Shown here piece after piece: positions 26,056-34,648 of a stretch of DNA of 64,000 bases. The notes under the pieces are model-generated. The model made no database searches and was not told the origin of the DNA. It worked only from the letters and a program-made list of their open reading frames with translations. How positions within the stretch are numbered: position 1 is the first letter of the stretch; every line of letters starts with the position of its first letter. Origin of the DNA: Oscillospiraceae bacterium. GTDB taxonomy: Bacteria; Bacillota; Clostridia; Oscillospirales; Oscillospiraceae. The position numbers were made by a program, and so were the translations under genes. The DNA lies in NCBI GenBank assembly GCA_017515345.1, contig JAFWFZ010000049.1, positions 1-64,000 of the forward strand, written 5' to 3'.

Positions 26056-26103
26056 TCCGTCACCTCGCTTTGCAAACGGCGTCCGCCGTTAACATGAAGA
26101 TTA

Positions 26104-26131
26104 TTATACCATATGAATTTCTCTTTTCAAG
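26104..26131 (-). promoter_or_regulatory. Promoter of the parA-parB operon
   Basis: Minus-strand TTGAAA (26126-26131), 16-base spacer and TATAAT (26104-26109). A perfect parS lies 32 bases upstream of the -35, so ParB spreading could affect it. Confidence 0.7.
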
Positions 26132-26163
26132 TGAAATCAGGAAAAAACGCCCGGGCCGGCGGG

Positions 26164-26179
26164 TGTTTCACGTGAAACA
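26164..26179. promoter_or_regulatory. parS site 2 (ParB binding), perfect consensus
   Basis: TGTTTCACGTGAAACA is a perfect match, and the dyad extends to 22 bases (26161-26182, GGG...CCC). It lies between the gpr stop and the parA promoter. Confidence 0.95.
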
Positions 26180-26187
26180 CCCATTGT

Positions 26188-27078
26188 TCACTCCAGGAGC
26201 ATGGTGATCTCCTCCACCGTCAGCGTAGGGTGGAACGCCAGATCGAGACCGTATCCAATGAGCCGGGAGATATCGCGCACCTGTCTGTCGATCTCCCGGG
26301 GGGTGACGATCATGCCGTCTCCCAGGATTTTCAGCTTCTTTTCATCTACTGTCGTACCGGACAGCTCCTCCGCAAGGGCGACCGCGTCCACTACCGTGGG
26401 TACGCCGACGGCCAGCACCGGTACGCCCAGCGTCCTGCGGCTCAGCTCCTTTCGCGCGTTGCCGACGCCGGAGCCAGGAACGATGCCGGTATCAGAAAGC
26501 TGCACCGTACGGCAGATGCGCCCCACGGAGAGGGAGGCCAGCGCGTCTACCGCCACGACCCGGTCCGGCCGCGTTTTTTCCACCACGGCGGAGATAAGCT
26601 CCGCGCTCTCGACGCCCGTGTTTCCGCTCACCCCGGCCTCCACTGCGGAGACGGATCTCCGCAGTCCCGGGAACAGCGCTCCCCGTGCTTTCAGATGTCT
26701 GGTGACCAGGGTGCTTTTAACCGTCAGGGGACCCACGGCGTCGGCCGTGATCCCATCGTTGCCCAGTCCCGCCACCAGGACGCTGTCTCCGTCCCGCAAA
26801 TGTAATAATTTTCCAACAAATTCCGCCACGGTCGCCGCTCCGGCGGCAAACGCCTCGTCTCCCCGGCGCGGCAGCCGCGGCATTTCCACCGTCACATACC
26901 GTCCGATAGGCTTACCGAGCCGCCCGGCGCCGTCCTCTGTCGTAATCTCCACCTCTTCGACCGCAAAGCCCCGGACGGTCTCTCTCGCTGAGATCACCCC
27001 ATTGAGCTCCGTCAGTTCGCCCACGCTTTTCCTGTAAAGCTGCGCCGCCTCGCAGGCAAGGTCTGTCCTCCCCGGCAT
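26188..27078 (-). CDS. gpr: Germination protease (GPR endopeptidase)
   Basis: A 296-residue aspartic-like protease that degrades small acid-soluble spore proteins at germination. The N-terminal RTDLA is the autoprocessing site known in GPR, and the family core VLVAGLGNDGITADAVGP, VSGNTGVES and VAVDALAS is present. The pro-region is very short (about four residues before RTDLA). The start has AAAGGGG upstream. It marks the organism as a spore former and probably lies in the sigma-G regulon; no convincing sigma-G promoter could be picked out by eye. Confidence 0.93.
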   Translation of the reverse strand: MPGRTDLACEAAQLYRKSVGELTELNGVISARETVRGFAVEEVEITTEDGAGRLGKPIGRYVTVEMPRLPRRGDEAFAAGAATVAEFVGKLLHLRDGDSVLVAGLGNDGITADAVGPLTVKSTLVTRHLKARGALFPGLRRSVSAVEAGVSGNTGVESAELISAVVEKTRPDRVVAVDALASLSVGRICRTVQLSDTGIVPGSGVGNARKELSRRTLGVPVLAVGVPTVVDAVALAEELSGTTVDEKKLKILGDGMIVTPREIDRQVRDISRLIGYGLDLAFHPTLTVEEITMLLE

Positions 27079-27184
27079 ATGTCTGCCCCTTTCCCGGAAT
27101 GGTCCGTTTCCTCCCCGATAGTCTGTTCAAAAGCGGAAAAAACATGCGATAATTTGAAAAATAATTATTTTTTTAAAAAAGTAC

Positions 27185-27213
27185 TTGATTTTTCCACATG
27201 GCGGTGTTAGAAT
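27185..27213 (+). promoter_or_regulatory. Promoter of rpsT, with an internal DnaA box
   Basis: TTGATT (27185-27190), 17-base spacer and TAGAAT (27208-27213). The 9-mer TTTTCCACA, the DnaA-box form found in oriC, spans 27190-27198, between the -35 and -10 boxes. Confidence 0.7.
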
Positions 27214-27261
27214 AACCATCCGCACAGCAATGTGACTTTATAGGAGGAGGTGGCCAGAGAT

Positions 27262-27528
27262 ATGCCCAATATCAAATCAGCATCCAAGAGAGTCCTGATC
27301 TCCAGAGCGCGCAACCAGAAGAACAAGGCCGGCAAGTCGTATGTCAAGACGATGCTCAAAAAGTTCGACGCGGCAGTGGCCGAGGGCAACCGTGAAGCAG
27401 CCGAAGGTGCCTATAAAGTTGCTGTCAAGGCAGTTGACCGCGCGGCAGCCAAGGGTCTGATCCACAAGAACAACGCGGCTCACAAGAAGAGCTCTCTCAC
27501 AGTCAAGCTCAACGGCATGGCTGAGTAA
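27262..27528 (+). CDS. rpsT: 30S ribosomal protein S20
   Basis: An 88-residue basic helical protein starting MPNIKSASKRVLISRARN, with AAHKKSSLTVKLNGM at the end, as in S20. It binds 16S rRNA early in 30S assembly. GGAGGAGG lies 11 bases before ATG 27262; a GTG four codons earlier sits on that site and was rejected. It has its own promoter and terminator and diverges from gpr. Confidence 0.95.
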   Translation: MPNIKSASKRVLISRARNQKNKAGKSYVKTMLKKFDAAVAEGNREAAEGAYKVAVKAVDRAAAKGLIHKNNAAHKKSSLTVKLNGMAE

Positions 27529-27545
27529 TTCAACAAGCGATCAAA

Positions 27546-27572
27546 GCAGAGGCGTTTGCCTCTGCTTTTTCT
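27546..27572 (+). terminator. Intrinsic terminator after rpsT
   Basis: GCAGAGGC/GCCTCTGC around GTTT, then TTTTTCTTTTTT. Confidence 0.92.
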
Positions 27573-27636
27573 TTTTTCTTCCAGCGGCACCGGGAGAAAA
27601 AGGTGCGGAAAAGTCCCTCAAATATCCTCATAAACC

Positions 27637-27665
27637 TTGCAAACAGCCTGTTATTTTGTTATAAT
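27637..27665 (+). promoter_or_regulatory. Promoter of dnaA
   Basis: TTGCAA (27637-27642), 17-base spacer, consensus TATAAT (27660-27665). The ~95-base leader contains a perfect inverted repeat CGCGATC-T-GATCGCG (27693-27707) and a GC hairpin CCGCCGG/CCGGCGG (about 27724-27743). Confidence 0.8.
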
Positions 27666-27763
27666 GTATAAACTATCCGATAACACAGAAACCGCGATCT
27701 GATCGCGTGAAACAGGTCTGACGCCGCCGGTCTCCTCCGGCGGGAGCGAGGGGAAGGAAAGAT

Positions 27764-29086
27764 ATGAACACCGCTTCAGAAATATGGAGCAAGGTATTGG
27801 ATCTGCTCTCGGCCGAGCTCACCAGCACGGCGATCTCCACCTGGTTCGACGACTGCACCGCCGTGGAACTGCTGGAGAACGAGCTGATCCTTTACACTCC
27901 GTCAGAATTCAAGAAAAACATCATCGAAAGCAGACTGACCGACAACATCAAAAAAGCGCTGCGGGAGCTCCTCTCCTCCGATATGGAGGTAAGGCTCCTG
28001 TGCGGGGACGAGCTTGATCGCTATCGCGCCAAGCCCGGGGATGAAAAGGCGGCCAGCCCCTGCGACGAATACACCTTCGAGCGTTTCGTGGTGGGCAGCT
28101 CCAATAAATTCGCCCACGCCGCCGCCATGAACGTGGCCACCAGTGAGGAGAGAAAATACAATCCCCTCTTCATCTACGGCGACTCCGGTCTGGGCAAGAC
28201 CCACCTGCTCCATGCCATCCGCCATGAGGTGCTGACACGGCACCCGAACTACAATGTTGTCCTGGTAAAGGGCGAAGAATTCACCAACGAGCTGATCACC
28301 GCCATTCAGCTCGGTAAAAATGTGGAATTCAGGGAAAAATACAGACTGGCTGACATGTTCCTCATGGATGATGTGCAGTTCATCGCCGGCAAGGCCTCCA
28401 CGCAGGAGGAGTTTTTCCACACCTTCAATACCCTGTTCGAGTCGAACCGACAGATCGTATTCACTTCCGACCGGCCGCCGGAGGAGATGAAAAAGCTGGA
28501 GGACAGGCTCAACAGCAGGTTCATGTCCGGCCTCATCGCAGATATACAGCCGCCGGATTATGAAACGCGCATGGCCATCATCCGCAACAAGGCCCAGCAG
28601 CTCCACCTGAAGCTGACGGACGAGGCATCGAACTACATCGCGACGAATCTGACCTCCAACGTGCGGCAGATCGAGGGCGCCGTCAAAAAAACCATGGCAT
28701 ACTGTGAGATCATGGATCAGGATTCCTCCAGCCTGACCGCGGCAGATATGGCGAAGATCATTGCCGAGCTCTTCAAAAAGCAGAACGAATACACCCCCAC
28801 ACCGGGAGACATTATCAACGAGACGGCGAAATACTTCTCCATCTCGTCGGAGGAGATCAAAAGCCAGAGAAGGACCAGAAATACCGCCCAGGCACGGCAG
28901 ATCTCCATGTATCTCATCCGTACGCTGACCACTCTCTCCCTGAACGACATCGGCGAATTCTACGAGAGCCGGGATCACTCCACAGTGCACGCCTCCATCC
29001 GAAAGGTGGAGGAAGAAATCAAAAACAACAGAGAGTTTGCCCAGACGATCCGCGATATCACCGCCAACATCAACTCCAGAAACTGA
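27764..29086 (+). CDS. dnaA: Chromosomal replication initiator DnaA
   Basis: A 440-residue DnaA. Domain I (about 1-80) is a typical oligomerisation domain, domain II is very short, domain III carries Walker A GDSGLGKTHLL and Walker B MFLMDDVQFI, and domain IV has the box-binding motif ESRDHSTVHASIRKVEEE. It binds the TTTTCCACA boxes next to it and melts oriC. AAGGAAAG precedes the ATG. It opens the dnaA-dnaN-recF-gyrBA region. Confidence 0.98.
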   Translation: MNTASEIWSKVLDLLSAELTSTAISTWFDDCTAVELLENELILYTPSEFKKNIIESRLTDNIKKALRELLSSDMEVRLLCGDELDRYRAKPGDEKAASPCDEYTFERFVVGSSNKFAHAAAMNVATSEERKYNPLFIYGDSGLGKTHLLHAIRHEVLTRHPNYNVVLVKGEEFTNELITAIQLGKNVEFREKYRLADMFLMDDVQFIAGKASTQEEFFHTFNTLFESNRQIVFTSDRPPEEMKKLEDRLNSRFMSGLIADIQPPDYETRMAIIRNKAQQLHLKLTDEASNYIATNLTSNVRQIEGAVKKTMAYCEIMDQDSSSLTAADMAKIIAELFKKQNEYTPTPGDIINETAKYFSISSEEIKSQRRTRNTAQARQISMYLIRTLTTLSLNDIGEFYESRDHSTVHASIRKVEEEIKNNREFAQTIRDITANINSRN

Positions 29087-29088
29087 CG

Positions 29089-29285
29089 GTTTCCACAGTC
29101 ACTGTGCAAAAGCTGGTAACTCGGATTTGAAAACTGTTTATTATTTCTGACAGGTAAAAATCAACTCTTTTTTTCCACATTAAGCCCATTTGAAAAACAG
29201 CATGATACCGCACCTCAAAGACGTTTTCCACATTTTTTTGTACTACTACTGATACTGCTGGAATAAAATAATCTTTATTATTCTG
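29089..29285. other. oriC: Chromosomal replication origin (oriC) between dnaA and dnaN
   Basis: Four DnaA-box-like 9-mers: GTTTCCACA (29089-29097), TTTTGCACA on the minus strand (29103-29111), TTTTCCACA (29171-29179) and TTTTCCACA (29224-29232). Three match TTWTNCACA exactly. The last box is followed by a T-run, a TAC-type triplet run (29241-29260) and an AT-rich stretch to about 29285, the order of the B. subtilis basal unwinding site. No such boxes were seen between rpsT and dnaA. Confidence 0.85.
29241..29260 (+). promoter_or_regulatory. DnaA-trio element
   Basis: TACTACTACTGATACTGCTG. On the complementary strand this reads, 3' to 5', as GAT GAT GAC TAT GAC GAC, close to the DnaA-trio repeat that loads DnaA on single strands. 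It starts 8 bases after the last DnaA box and precedes the AT-rich stretch. Confidence 0.75.
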
Positions 29286-29319
29286 AAAGACAGCACGTAC
29301 AGCGAAAGGATCTGTGAAA

Positions 29320-30435
29320 ATGAAACTTATCTGCAGCAAAAATGAGCTTCTCACAGCCGTGAGCACCGCGTCAAGAGCAGCGGCACAGAAGAGCCCCGTC
29401 CCCGCGTTGGAGGGACTCCTGCTGGAGGCATTTGAAGACAGCGTCAAGATATCCGGCTACGACCTGAAGACCGGCATCGTCACCGTCTTCCCCGCCGAGG
29501 TCAAGGAGCAGGGCAGCATCGTGCTGAATGCCAGACTTTTCGGCGAGATCATCCGTCGGCTGCCCAATGACGACGTGACGATCGCCACAGGCGAGAATTT
29601 CATGACTCATATCAGCTGCCTGATGAGCGAGTTCGACATTCTCGGAATGTCCCCCGTGGACTACCCGGAGCTGCCCTCCGTGGATACCAGGCATTCCCTG
29701 AAGATCGAGGCGGCAAAGCTGCGCAGCATGATCAGCCAGACGAACTTTGCAGTCAGCTACGATGAATCCAGACCCATACATACCGGTTCTCTCTTCGAGG
29801 TGGACAACGGTATCCTTACTGTCGTGGCGGTAGACGGCTTCAGGCTCGCCCTGAGGAGAGAGCAGGTATCCGAGCTGAGCGACAAGTGCAGCTTTGTGGT
29901 GCCCGGGGCCGCCCTCAGCGAGGTCGAAAAGATCATCGGCGACGGGGACGACGTGGTCACAGTCAGCCAGGGCGATAAGCACATCATGTTCATTTCCGGC
30001 GGGAACGTACTCATTTCCCGCAGGCTCGAGGGTGAATTCCTCAACTATAAGAATTCTATCCCCAGGGAGGGCAAGTATATCATCGAGGCTGACCGGCGGA
30101 GCCTGGCGGAATCTGTTGACAGAGTCTCTCTCATCATTAACGAGAAGCTCAAGAGTCCGATCCGCTGCACCTTCGGAGACGGCGTGCTGAAAATGCTGTC
30201 CTACACCGCCATCGGCAAGGCCAGCGACGAGTGCAGCGTCAGCGGCGACGGCGAGGGGCTGGAAATCGGATTCAACAACCGGTATCTCAGCGAGGCGCTG
30301 AAGGCCGCCCCGGCGGATACTGTGAAGCTGATGCTCACCTCCAGCGTGTCCCCCTGCGTCATCGTGCCCGCGGACGGGTCGGATAATTTCATCTACATGA
30401 TCCTGCCGGTGAGGCTCAAATCCTATGAAGGTTAA
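29320..30435 (+). CDS. dnaN: DNA polymerase III beta sliding clamp
   Basis: A 371-residue clamp subunit made of three similar domains. Recognisable stretches are [20 protein letters not shown] at the start, [20 protein letters not shown] in domain 1 and the terminal IYMILPVRL. It forms the ring that tethers the replicative polymerase. ATG 29320 is chosen since AAAGGA lies 9 bases upstream; the GTG two codons earlier is too near. The next gene starts 11 bases before its stop. Confidence 0.97.
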   Translation: MKLICSKNELLTAVSTASRAAAQKSPVPALEGLLLEAFEDSVKISGYDLKTGIVTVFPAEVKEQGSIVLNARLFGEIIRRLPNDDVTIATGENFMTHISCLMSEFDILGMSPVDYPELPSVDTRHSLKIEAAKLRSMISQTNFAVSYDESRPIHTGSLFEVDNGILTVVAVDGFRLALRREQVSELSDKCSFVVPGAALSEVEKIIGDGDDVVTVSQGDKHIMFISGGNVLISRRLEGEFLNYKNSIPREGKYIIEADRRSLAESVDRVSLIINEKLKSPIRCTFGDGVLKMLSYTAIGKASDECSVSGDGEGLEIGFNNRYLSEALKAAPADTVKLMLTSSVSPCVIVPADGSDNFIYMILPVRLKSYEG

Positions 30436-30670
30436 GGTCAAGCGTGTCGAAAAAGCGGAGCGGATACCCATCGAAAGCGAGTTCATCAAGCTGGATTCAT
30501 TCCTCAAGTTTGCCATGGCCGCCGAGACGGGGGGCGAAGCGAAGCTGCTTGTGCAGGAGGGACGGGTCCTGGTGAACGGTGAGGTCTGCACCCAGAGAGG
30601 GAAAAAGCTGAGACCGGGCGACCGTGTGGAGGTCGGCGGCGTGAAGTACGCCGTGGCGGACGCGCACTGA
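30425..30670 (+). CDS. S4-domain RNA-binding protein (YaaA/RlbA type)
   Basis: An 81-residue protein made of a single S4 fold: [20 protein letters not shown], then [22 protein letters not shown]. It is the conserved small gene between dnaN and recF in Firmicutes (yaaA of B. subtilis), with a proposed role in ribosome assembly. It overlaps dnaN by 11 bases and recF by one base, so it is translationally tied to both. Confidence 0.93.
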   Translation: MKVKVKRVEKAERIPIESEFIKLDSFLKFAMAAETGGEAKLLVQEGRVLVNGEVCTQRGKKLRPGDRVEVGGVKYAVADAH

Positions 30671-31782
30671 TGTTCGTTCGTTCGATCTATCTGGACGGGT
30701 TCCGGAACTATTCCCCCTCCACAGCGGAATTCTCCGAGCACGTGAACGTCATTACAGGTGAAAATGCCCAGGGAAAAACGAACCTGCTGGAGGCAGTGTT
30801 TTATCTGAGCTGCGGGAGATCCTTCCGCACCCGGGGCGACAGGGAAGTCATCGGCCGGGATCGGGACAGCGCCGTCATCCTGGCTGAGGCGTTTTCCGAC
30901 GGCCGGGATCACGATATCGGGATCCGCCTTTTCCGGGGCAGAAAAAAAGAGATAACCGTCAACGGAGTGAGGCTCAAAAAAGCCTCGGAGCTTTCCGGGC
31001 GTCTCTCCGTGGTTCTTTTTTGTCCTGATGACCTGATGCTTGTGCGGGAGGGGGCCTCCGTCCGGCGGCGCATGATGGATCTCTGCCTCTGTCAGCTCCG
31101 TCCCCGCTATGCCGAGGCGCTGGCGGAGTTCACCCGTCTGTACGAGCATAAGACCCGGATCCTCCGGGACTGGAGAGAAAAACCGTCCCTGCTGGATACG
31201 CTGGAGGATTTCAACGACCGGCTGGCCCGCGCAGGCGCCATCCTTATCTATTACCGGGCAGCCCTAGTGAAGAATATGAGCGGAAAAGCCGCCGACATCC
31301 ACCGGGAATTCTCCGGCGGGCATGAGGAGCTTTCCCTCACCTACCGGACCGTTTCCGGCGTTCCCGGGGAGCCGGGAATGAAGCCCAGGGAGATTTACCC
31401 GCTCCTTGTAGAGCATCAGCAGCGCCATCGACGGGCGGAGCTGGAATCCGGGATGTGCCTCTCCGGCGCCCATAAGGACGACATTGAGATCACCATCAAC
31501 GGCATGCCCGCAAGGAGCTACGCCTCCCAGGGACAGGCCAGAACGGCCGCCCTTTCCATCAAGCTGGCGGAGCGCGACATCCATTTTGAGGATCGGGGGG
31601 ACTACCCCATCCTTCTGCTGGACGATGTGCTCTCGGAGCTGGACGGGGAACGGCAGAGCTTCGTCCTCAACCGCATCCTCACAGGTCAGGTGCTCCTCAC
31701 CTGCTGCGAGGACGAAAATATCGCGGCCCGCACCGGCGGCAGGATCATTCGCATTTCCGGCGGGACCGTCCTTTCATCGTGA
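30670..31782 (+). CDS. recF: DNA repair and recombination protein RecF
   Basis: A 370-residue SMC-like ATPase. It begins VRSIYLDGFRNY, with Walker A GENAQGKTNLL (about residues 34-44); the signature is YASQGQARTAALSIKLAE and Walker B is ILLLDDVLSELD. RecF helps load RecA at gaps with RecO and RecR. One-base overlap with the S4 gene. Confidence 0.97.
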   Translation: MFVRSIYLDGFRNYSPSTAEFSEHVNVITGENAQGKTNLLEAVFYLSCGRSFRTRGDREVIGRDRDSAVILAEAFSDGRDHDIGIRLFRGRKKEITVNGVRLKKASELSGRLSVVLFCPDDLMLVREGASVRRRMMDLCLCQLRPRYAEALAEFTRLYEHKTRILRDWREKPSLLDTLEDFNDRLARAGAILIYYRAALVKNMSGKAADIHREFSGGHEELSLTYRTVSGVPGEPGMKPREIYPLLVEHQQRHRRAELESGMCLSGAHKDDIEITINGMPARSYASQGQARTAALSIKLAERDIHFEDRGDYPILLLDDVLSELDGERQSFVLNRILTGQVLLTCCEDENIAARTGGRIIRISGGTVLSS

Positions 31783-31792
31783 GGTAAAGTGT

Positions 31793-32062
31793 ATGTATCT
31801 CCATTTGGGACAAAGCGTTGTGGTGCCGTTTGATTCGGTCGTCGGCGTGTTCGATCTGGACAATACCACCGGCTCCCGGATCACCAGAGACCTTCTGCGC
31901 CGGGCCGAGCGGGAGGGGCGGGTCGAGACCGTGACCAGCGAGCTCCCGCGGTCCTTTGTGCTGTGCAGCGAAAACGGGGAACAGAAGATCTATCTCTCCC
32001 AGCTCACCACGGCGACGCTTTTGAAGAGAAGCGAGGGCGGCGGGTCAGGTCTTCAGGAATAG
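31793..32062 (+). CDS. remB: RemB-like DUF370 protein
   Basis: An 89-residue member of the RemA/RemB family: MYLHLGQSVVVPFDSVVGVF opens the domain, and ENGEQKIYLSQLTTATLLKR ends it. B. subtilis yaaB (RemB) lies at the same place, between recF and gyrB, and affects matrix gene expression; RemA is a DNA-binding ring protein. GAGGTAAAG lies before the ATG, 8 bases after recF. Confidence 0.9.
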   Translation: MYLHLGQSVVVPFDSVVGVFDLDNTTGSRITRDLLRRAEREGRVETVTSELPRSFVLCSENGEQKIYLSQLTTATLLKRSEGGGSGLQE

Positions 32063-32110
32063 AACCAGCGATCGGGCCGCAGCCTGTAGTCGGCATCGGG
32101 AGGATCCTAA

Positions 32111-32638
32111 ATGAGAATTGAGATCGATCATAAAGGAGATAAGAAGTTTTTCTCGGAGATCCTCAATATTTCCGTCCAATACGGGCAGCTGCTGAAAAAC
32201 CCGCGCAAAAAACTTAAAAATCTCCTTATGAGGCCATATTGCTATTTAGCGGCTTTTGCCCTTCTTCTTGTGATCGACATCGTACTCTTTTTTCTGTATG
32301 GTGCGCGGAAAGTCCAGATCCTGTACGCTCTTCTTTGTGTGGCTTTTATGGTAAGAAACATTTATGCCATCCGGAAGAACAATGGGATCATAAAAAGAAT
32401 GGCAGAACAGGAAGAAAAGGAAATCCTGCAGCTGGATGAGGAGGGCGTTTCCCTTATATCAGAGAATAAAGACACCATGCACATGGCATGGAGCAATGTG
32501 GCTTTTTTACGCCAGTTTAAGCAGGAGTTTTGTTTCATGGGGAAAACCGGCATGATGTTTTCAATAGATCCAGGCCGTAAAGAAGAGATCCTGCGTTATA
32601 TCAAAGAGCATTCCATCCCTGTTGAAGTGATCGAATAA
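32111..32638 (+). CDS. YcxB-like membrane protein inserted before gyrB
   Basis: A 175-residue protein with a short basic N-terminal part, two close membrane helices (about 43-62 and 66-82) and a cytosolic C-terminal domain with WSNVAFLRQFKQEFCFM and a late RKEEILRYI, the YcxB-like pattern. Function is unknown. It has GGGAGG before its ATG. Its codon use is clearly AT-richer than recF and gyrB, and it interrupts an otherwise conserved gene order, so it is probably a late insertion. Confidence 0.75.
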   Translation: MRIEIDHKGDKKFFSEILNISVQYGQLLKNPRKKLKNLLMRPYCYLAAFALLLVIDIVLFFLYGARKVQILYALLCVAFMVRNIYAIRKNNGIIKRMAEQEEKEILQLDEEGVSLISENKDTMHMAWSNVAFLRQFKQEFCFMGKTGMMFSIDPGRKEEILRYIKEHSIPVEVIE

Positions 32639-32701
32639 AGCGCTGAAACAGTGATCCCATCAAATCAGCCCGATTTAAGGGCAGAATCCGGAGAGTATGG
32701 T

Positions 32702-34633
32702 ATGGCAGATATCACCGATAAGATCACAAAGGAATACGACGCCTCGCAGATCCAGGTGCTGGAGGGACTGGAGGCCGTCCGCAAAAGGCCGGGCATGTAC
32801 ATCGGCTCCACCTCGTCCTCCGGTCTCCACCATCTGGTGTATGAGATCGTGGATAACTCCATCGACGAGGCTCTGGCCGGCTACTGCAAAAATATCTCCG
32901 TCATCATCAAGGAGGGGGATATCATCCAGGTCATCGACGACGGCCGCGGGATCCCCGTGGATACCCAGGACCAAACGGGCAAGAGCGCCCTGGAGGTGGT
33001 TTTCACCGTGCTGCACGCCGGCGGCAAGTTCGGCGGCGGCGGCTACAAGGTCTCCGGCGGCCTACACGGCGTGGGCGCATCGGTGGTCAACGCGCTGTCC
33101 GAGTGGCTCACCGTGCAGGTCAGCAAGGACGGCAAGATCTATGAGATGCGCTTCTCCCGGGGTGAGATCACCCAGCACCTCACCGTAGTCGGCAGGACAG
33201 ACCGCATCGGCACGACCGTCACCTTCAAGCCCGACCCGGAGATGTTCGAGGATACGGTCTATGACTACTCCATCCTCCACCAGCGTATGAGGGAACAGGC
33301 GTTCCTGAACGCGGGACTGCGCATCTGCACCGTGGACGAGCGGCCCGGGATGGAGACCTCCGACGAGATGTGCTATGAGGGCGGGATCCGGGAGTTCGTC
33401 TCCTTCCTGAACCGCAGCAAGACCCCCCTGCATGACGAGGTGATCTACGTCTCCGGCGTCCGCGCCGACAGCGAAGCCGAGATCGCCCTGCAGTACAACG
33501 ACGGCTACAGCGAGGTCATCGACTCCTTTGCCAACAACATCCACACTCCCGGCGGCGGCATGCACGAGACCGGCTTCAAGACCGCGCTGACCAGGGTGCT
33601 GAACGCCTACGGAAAAAAGATCGGCGTCCTGAAGGACGGGGACAGCCTCTCCGGCGAGGACTGCCGCGAGGGCATGACAGCCGTGATCTCCGTGAAGCTG
33701 ACGGATCCCCAATTCGAGGGACAGACAAAGGATAAGCTGGGCAACAGCGAAATGCGCACCCTGGTGGACAGCATCCTTCAGGAGAAGCTGACGGAGTTTT
33801 TGGAGGAGAATCCCGGAGTGGGCCGCGCCGTGATCGAAAAGGCGATCACCGCCTCCCGCGCCAGGGAGGCCGCCCGGAAGGCCAGGGAATCCATCCGCAA
33901 CAAGAGCGGGCTGGAGTCCGGCGGCATGCCCGAAAAGCTCAAGGACTGCAACGAAAAGGACCCCGCACTCTGCGAGATCTATATCGTCGAGGGCGACAGC
34001 GCCGCGGGAAGCGCCAACCAGGGGCGGGATTCCCGGTTCCAGGCTGTGCTGGCCATGTGGGGCAAGATGCTGAACGTGGAAAAGGCGCGGGTCGACAAGA
34101 TCTATAAAAACGACAAGCTCCAGCCGGTGATCACGGCGCTTGGCGCCGGCATCGGCGAGGATTTCAACGTGGAAAAGCTCCGCTACCACAAGGTCATCAT
34201 CATGGCCGATGCCGATGTGGACGGCAGCCATATCCGCACCCTGCTGCTCACCTTCTTTTTCCGCTATATGCGGCCGCTCATCGAAAACGGCTACGTCTAT
34301 TCCGCCGTTCCTCCGCTCTACAAGCTGACCCGCGGCAAGCAGCAGCGCGTGGCCTATTCCGACGCCGAGCGCGATCGGATCAGCGCCGAGATGCGGGGCG
34401 ACAATCCCAATGCGAAGATCGATATCTCCCGCTACAAGGGCCTCGGCGAGATGAACAAGGATGAGCTCTGGGAGACCACCATGGATCCGGAGAAGCGCAC
34501 GCTGCGCCGCATCACCCTGGGCGACGCCATCGAGGCGGACCAGATCTTCTCGCTGCTCATGGGCGAGGAGGTCGAGCCGCGGCGCGACTGGATCGAGACC
34601 AACGCGAAGCGCGTGGTCAATCTGGATATTTAA
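32702..34633 (+). CDS. gyrB: DNA gyrase subunit B
   Basis: A 643-residue ATPase subunit. The GHKL ATPase motifs are [22 protein letters not shown] and [15 protein letters not shown]; the transducer domain follows; the TOPRIM domain has [15 protein letters not shown] and DADVDGSHI. After the EGDSA motif the sequence reads [14 protein letters not shown] where most bacteria have LPLRGKILNVEKAR. Start at ATG 32702 has CCGGAGAG upstream. gyrA follows 15 bases later. Confidence 0.98.
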   Translation: MADITDKITKEYDASQIQVLEGLEAVRKRPGMYIGSTSSSGLHHLVYEIVDNSIDEALAGYCKNISVIIKEGDIIQVIDDGRGIPVDTQDQTGKSALEVVFTVLHAGGKFGGGGYKVSGGLHGVGASVVNALSEWLTVQVSKDGKIYEMRFSRGEITQHLTVVGRTDRIGTTVTFKPDPEMFEDTVYDYSILHQRMREQAFLNAGLRICTVDERPGMETSDEMCYEGGIREFVSFLNRSKTPLHDEVIYVSGVRADSEAEIALQYNDGYSEVIDSFANNIHTPGGGMHETGFKTALTRVLNAYGKKIGVLKDGDSLSGEDCREGMTAVISVKLTDPQFEGQTKDKLGNSEMRTLVDSILQEKLTEFLEENPGVGRAVIEKAITASRAREAARKARESIRNKSGLESGGMPEKLKDCNEKDPALCEIYIVEGDSAAGSANQGRDSRFQAVLAMWGKMLNVEKARVDKIYKNDKLQPVITALGAGIGEDFNVEKLRYHKVIIMADADVDGSHIRTLLLTFFFRYMRPLIENGYVYSAVPPLYKLTRGKQQRVAYSDAERDRISAEMRGDNPNAKIDISRYKGLGEMNKDELWETTMDPEKRTLRRITLGDAIEADQIFSLLMGEEVEPRRDWIETNAKRVVNLDI

Positions 34634-34648
34634 GGGGGGAGCGCAGAC

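Noticed and set aside
29101..29319. Small open frames in the dnaA-dnaN spacer
   Set aside because: They overlap the DnaA boxes and the AT-rich element and have no ribosome site.
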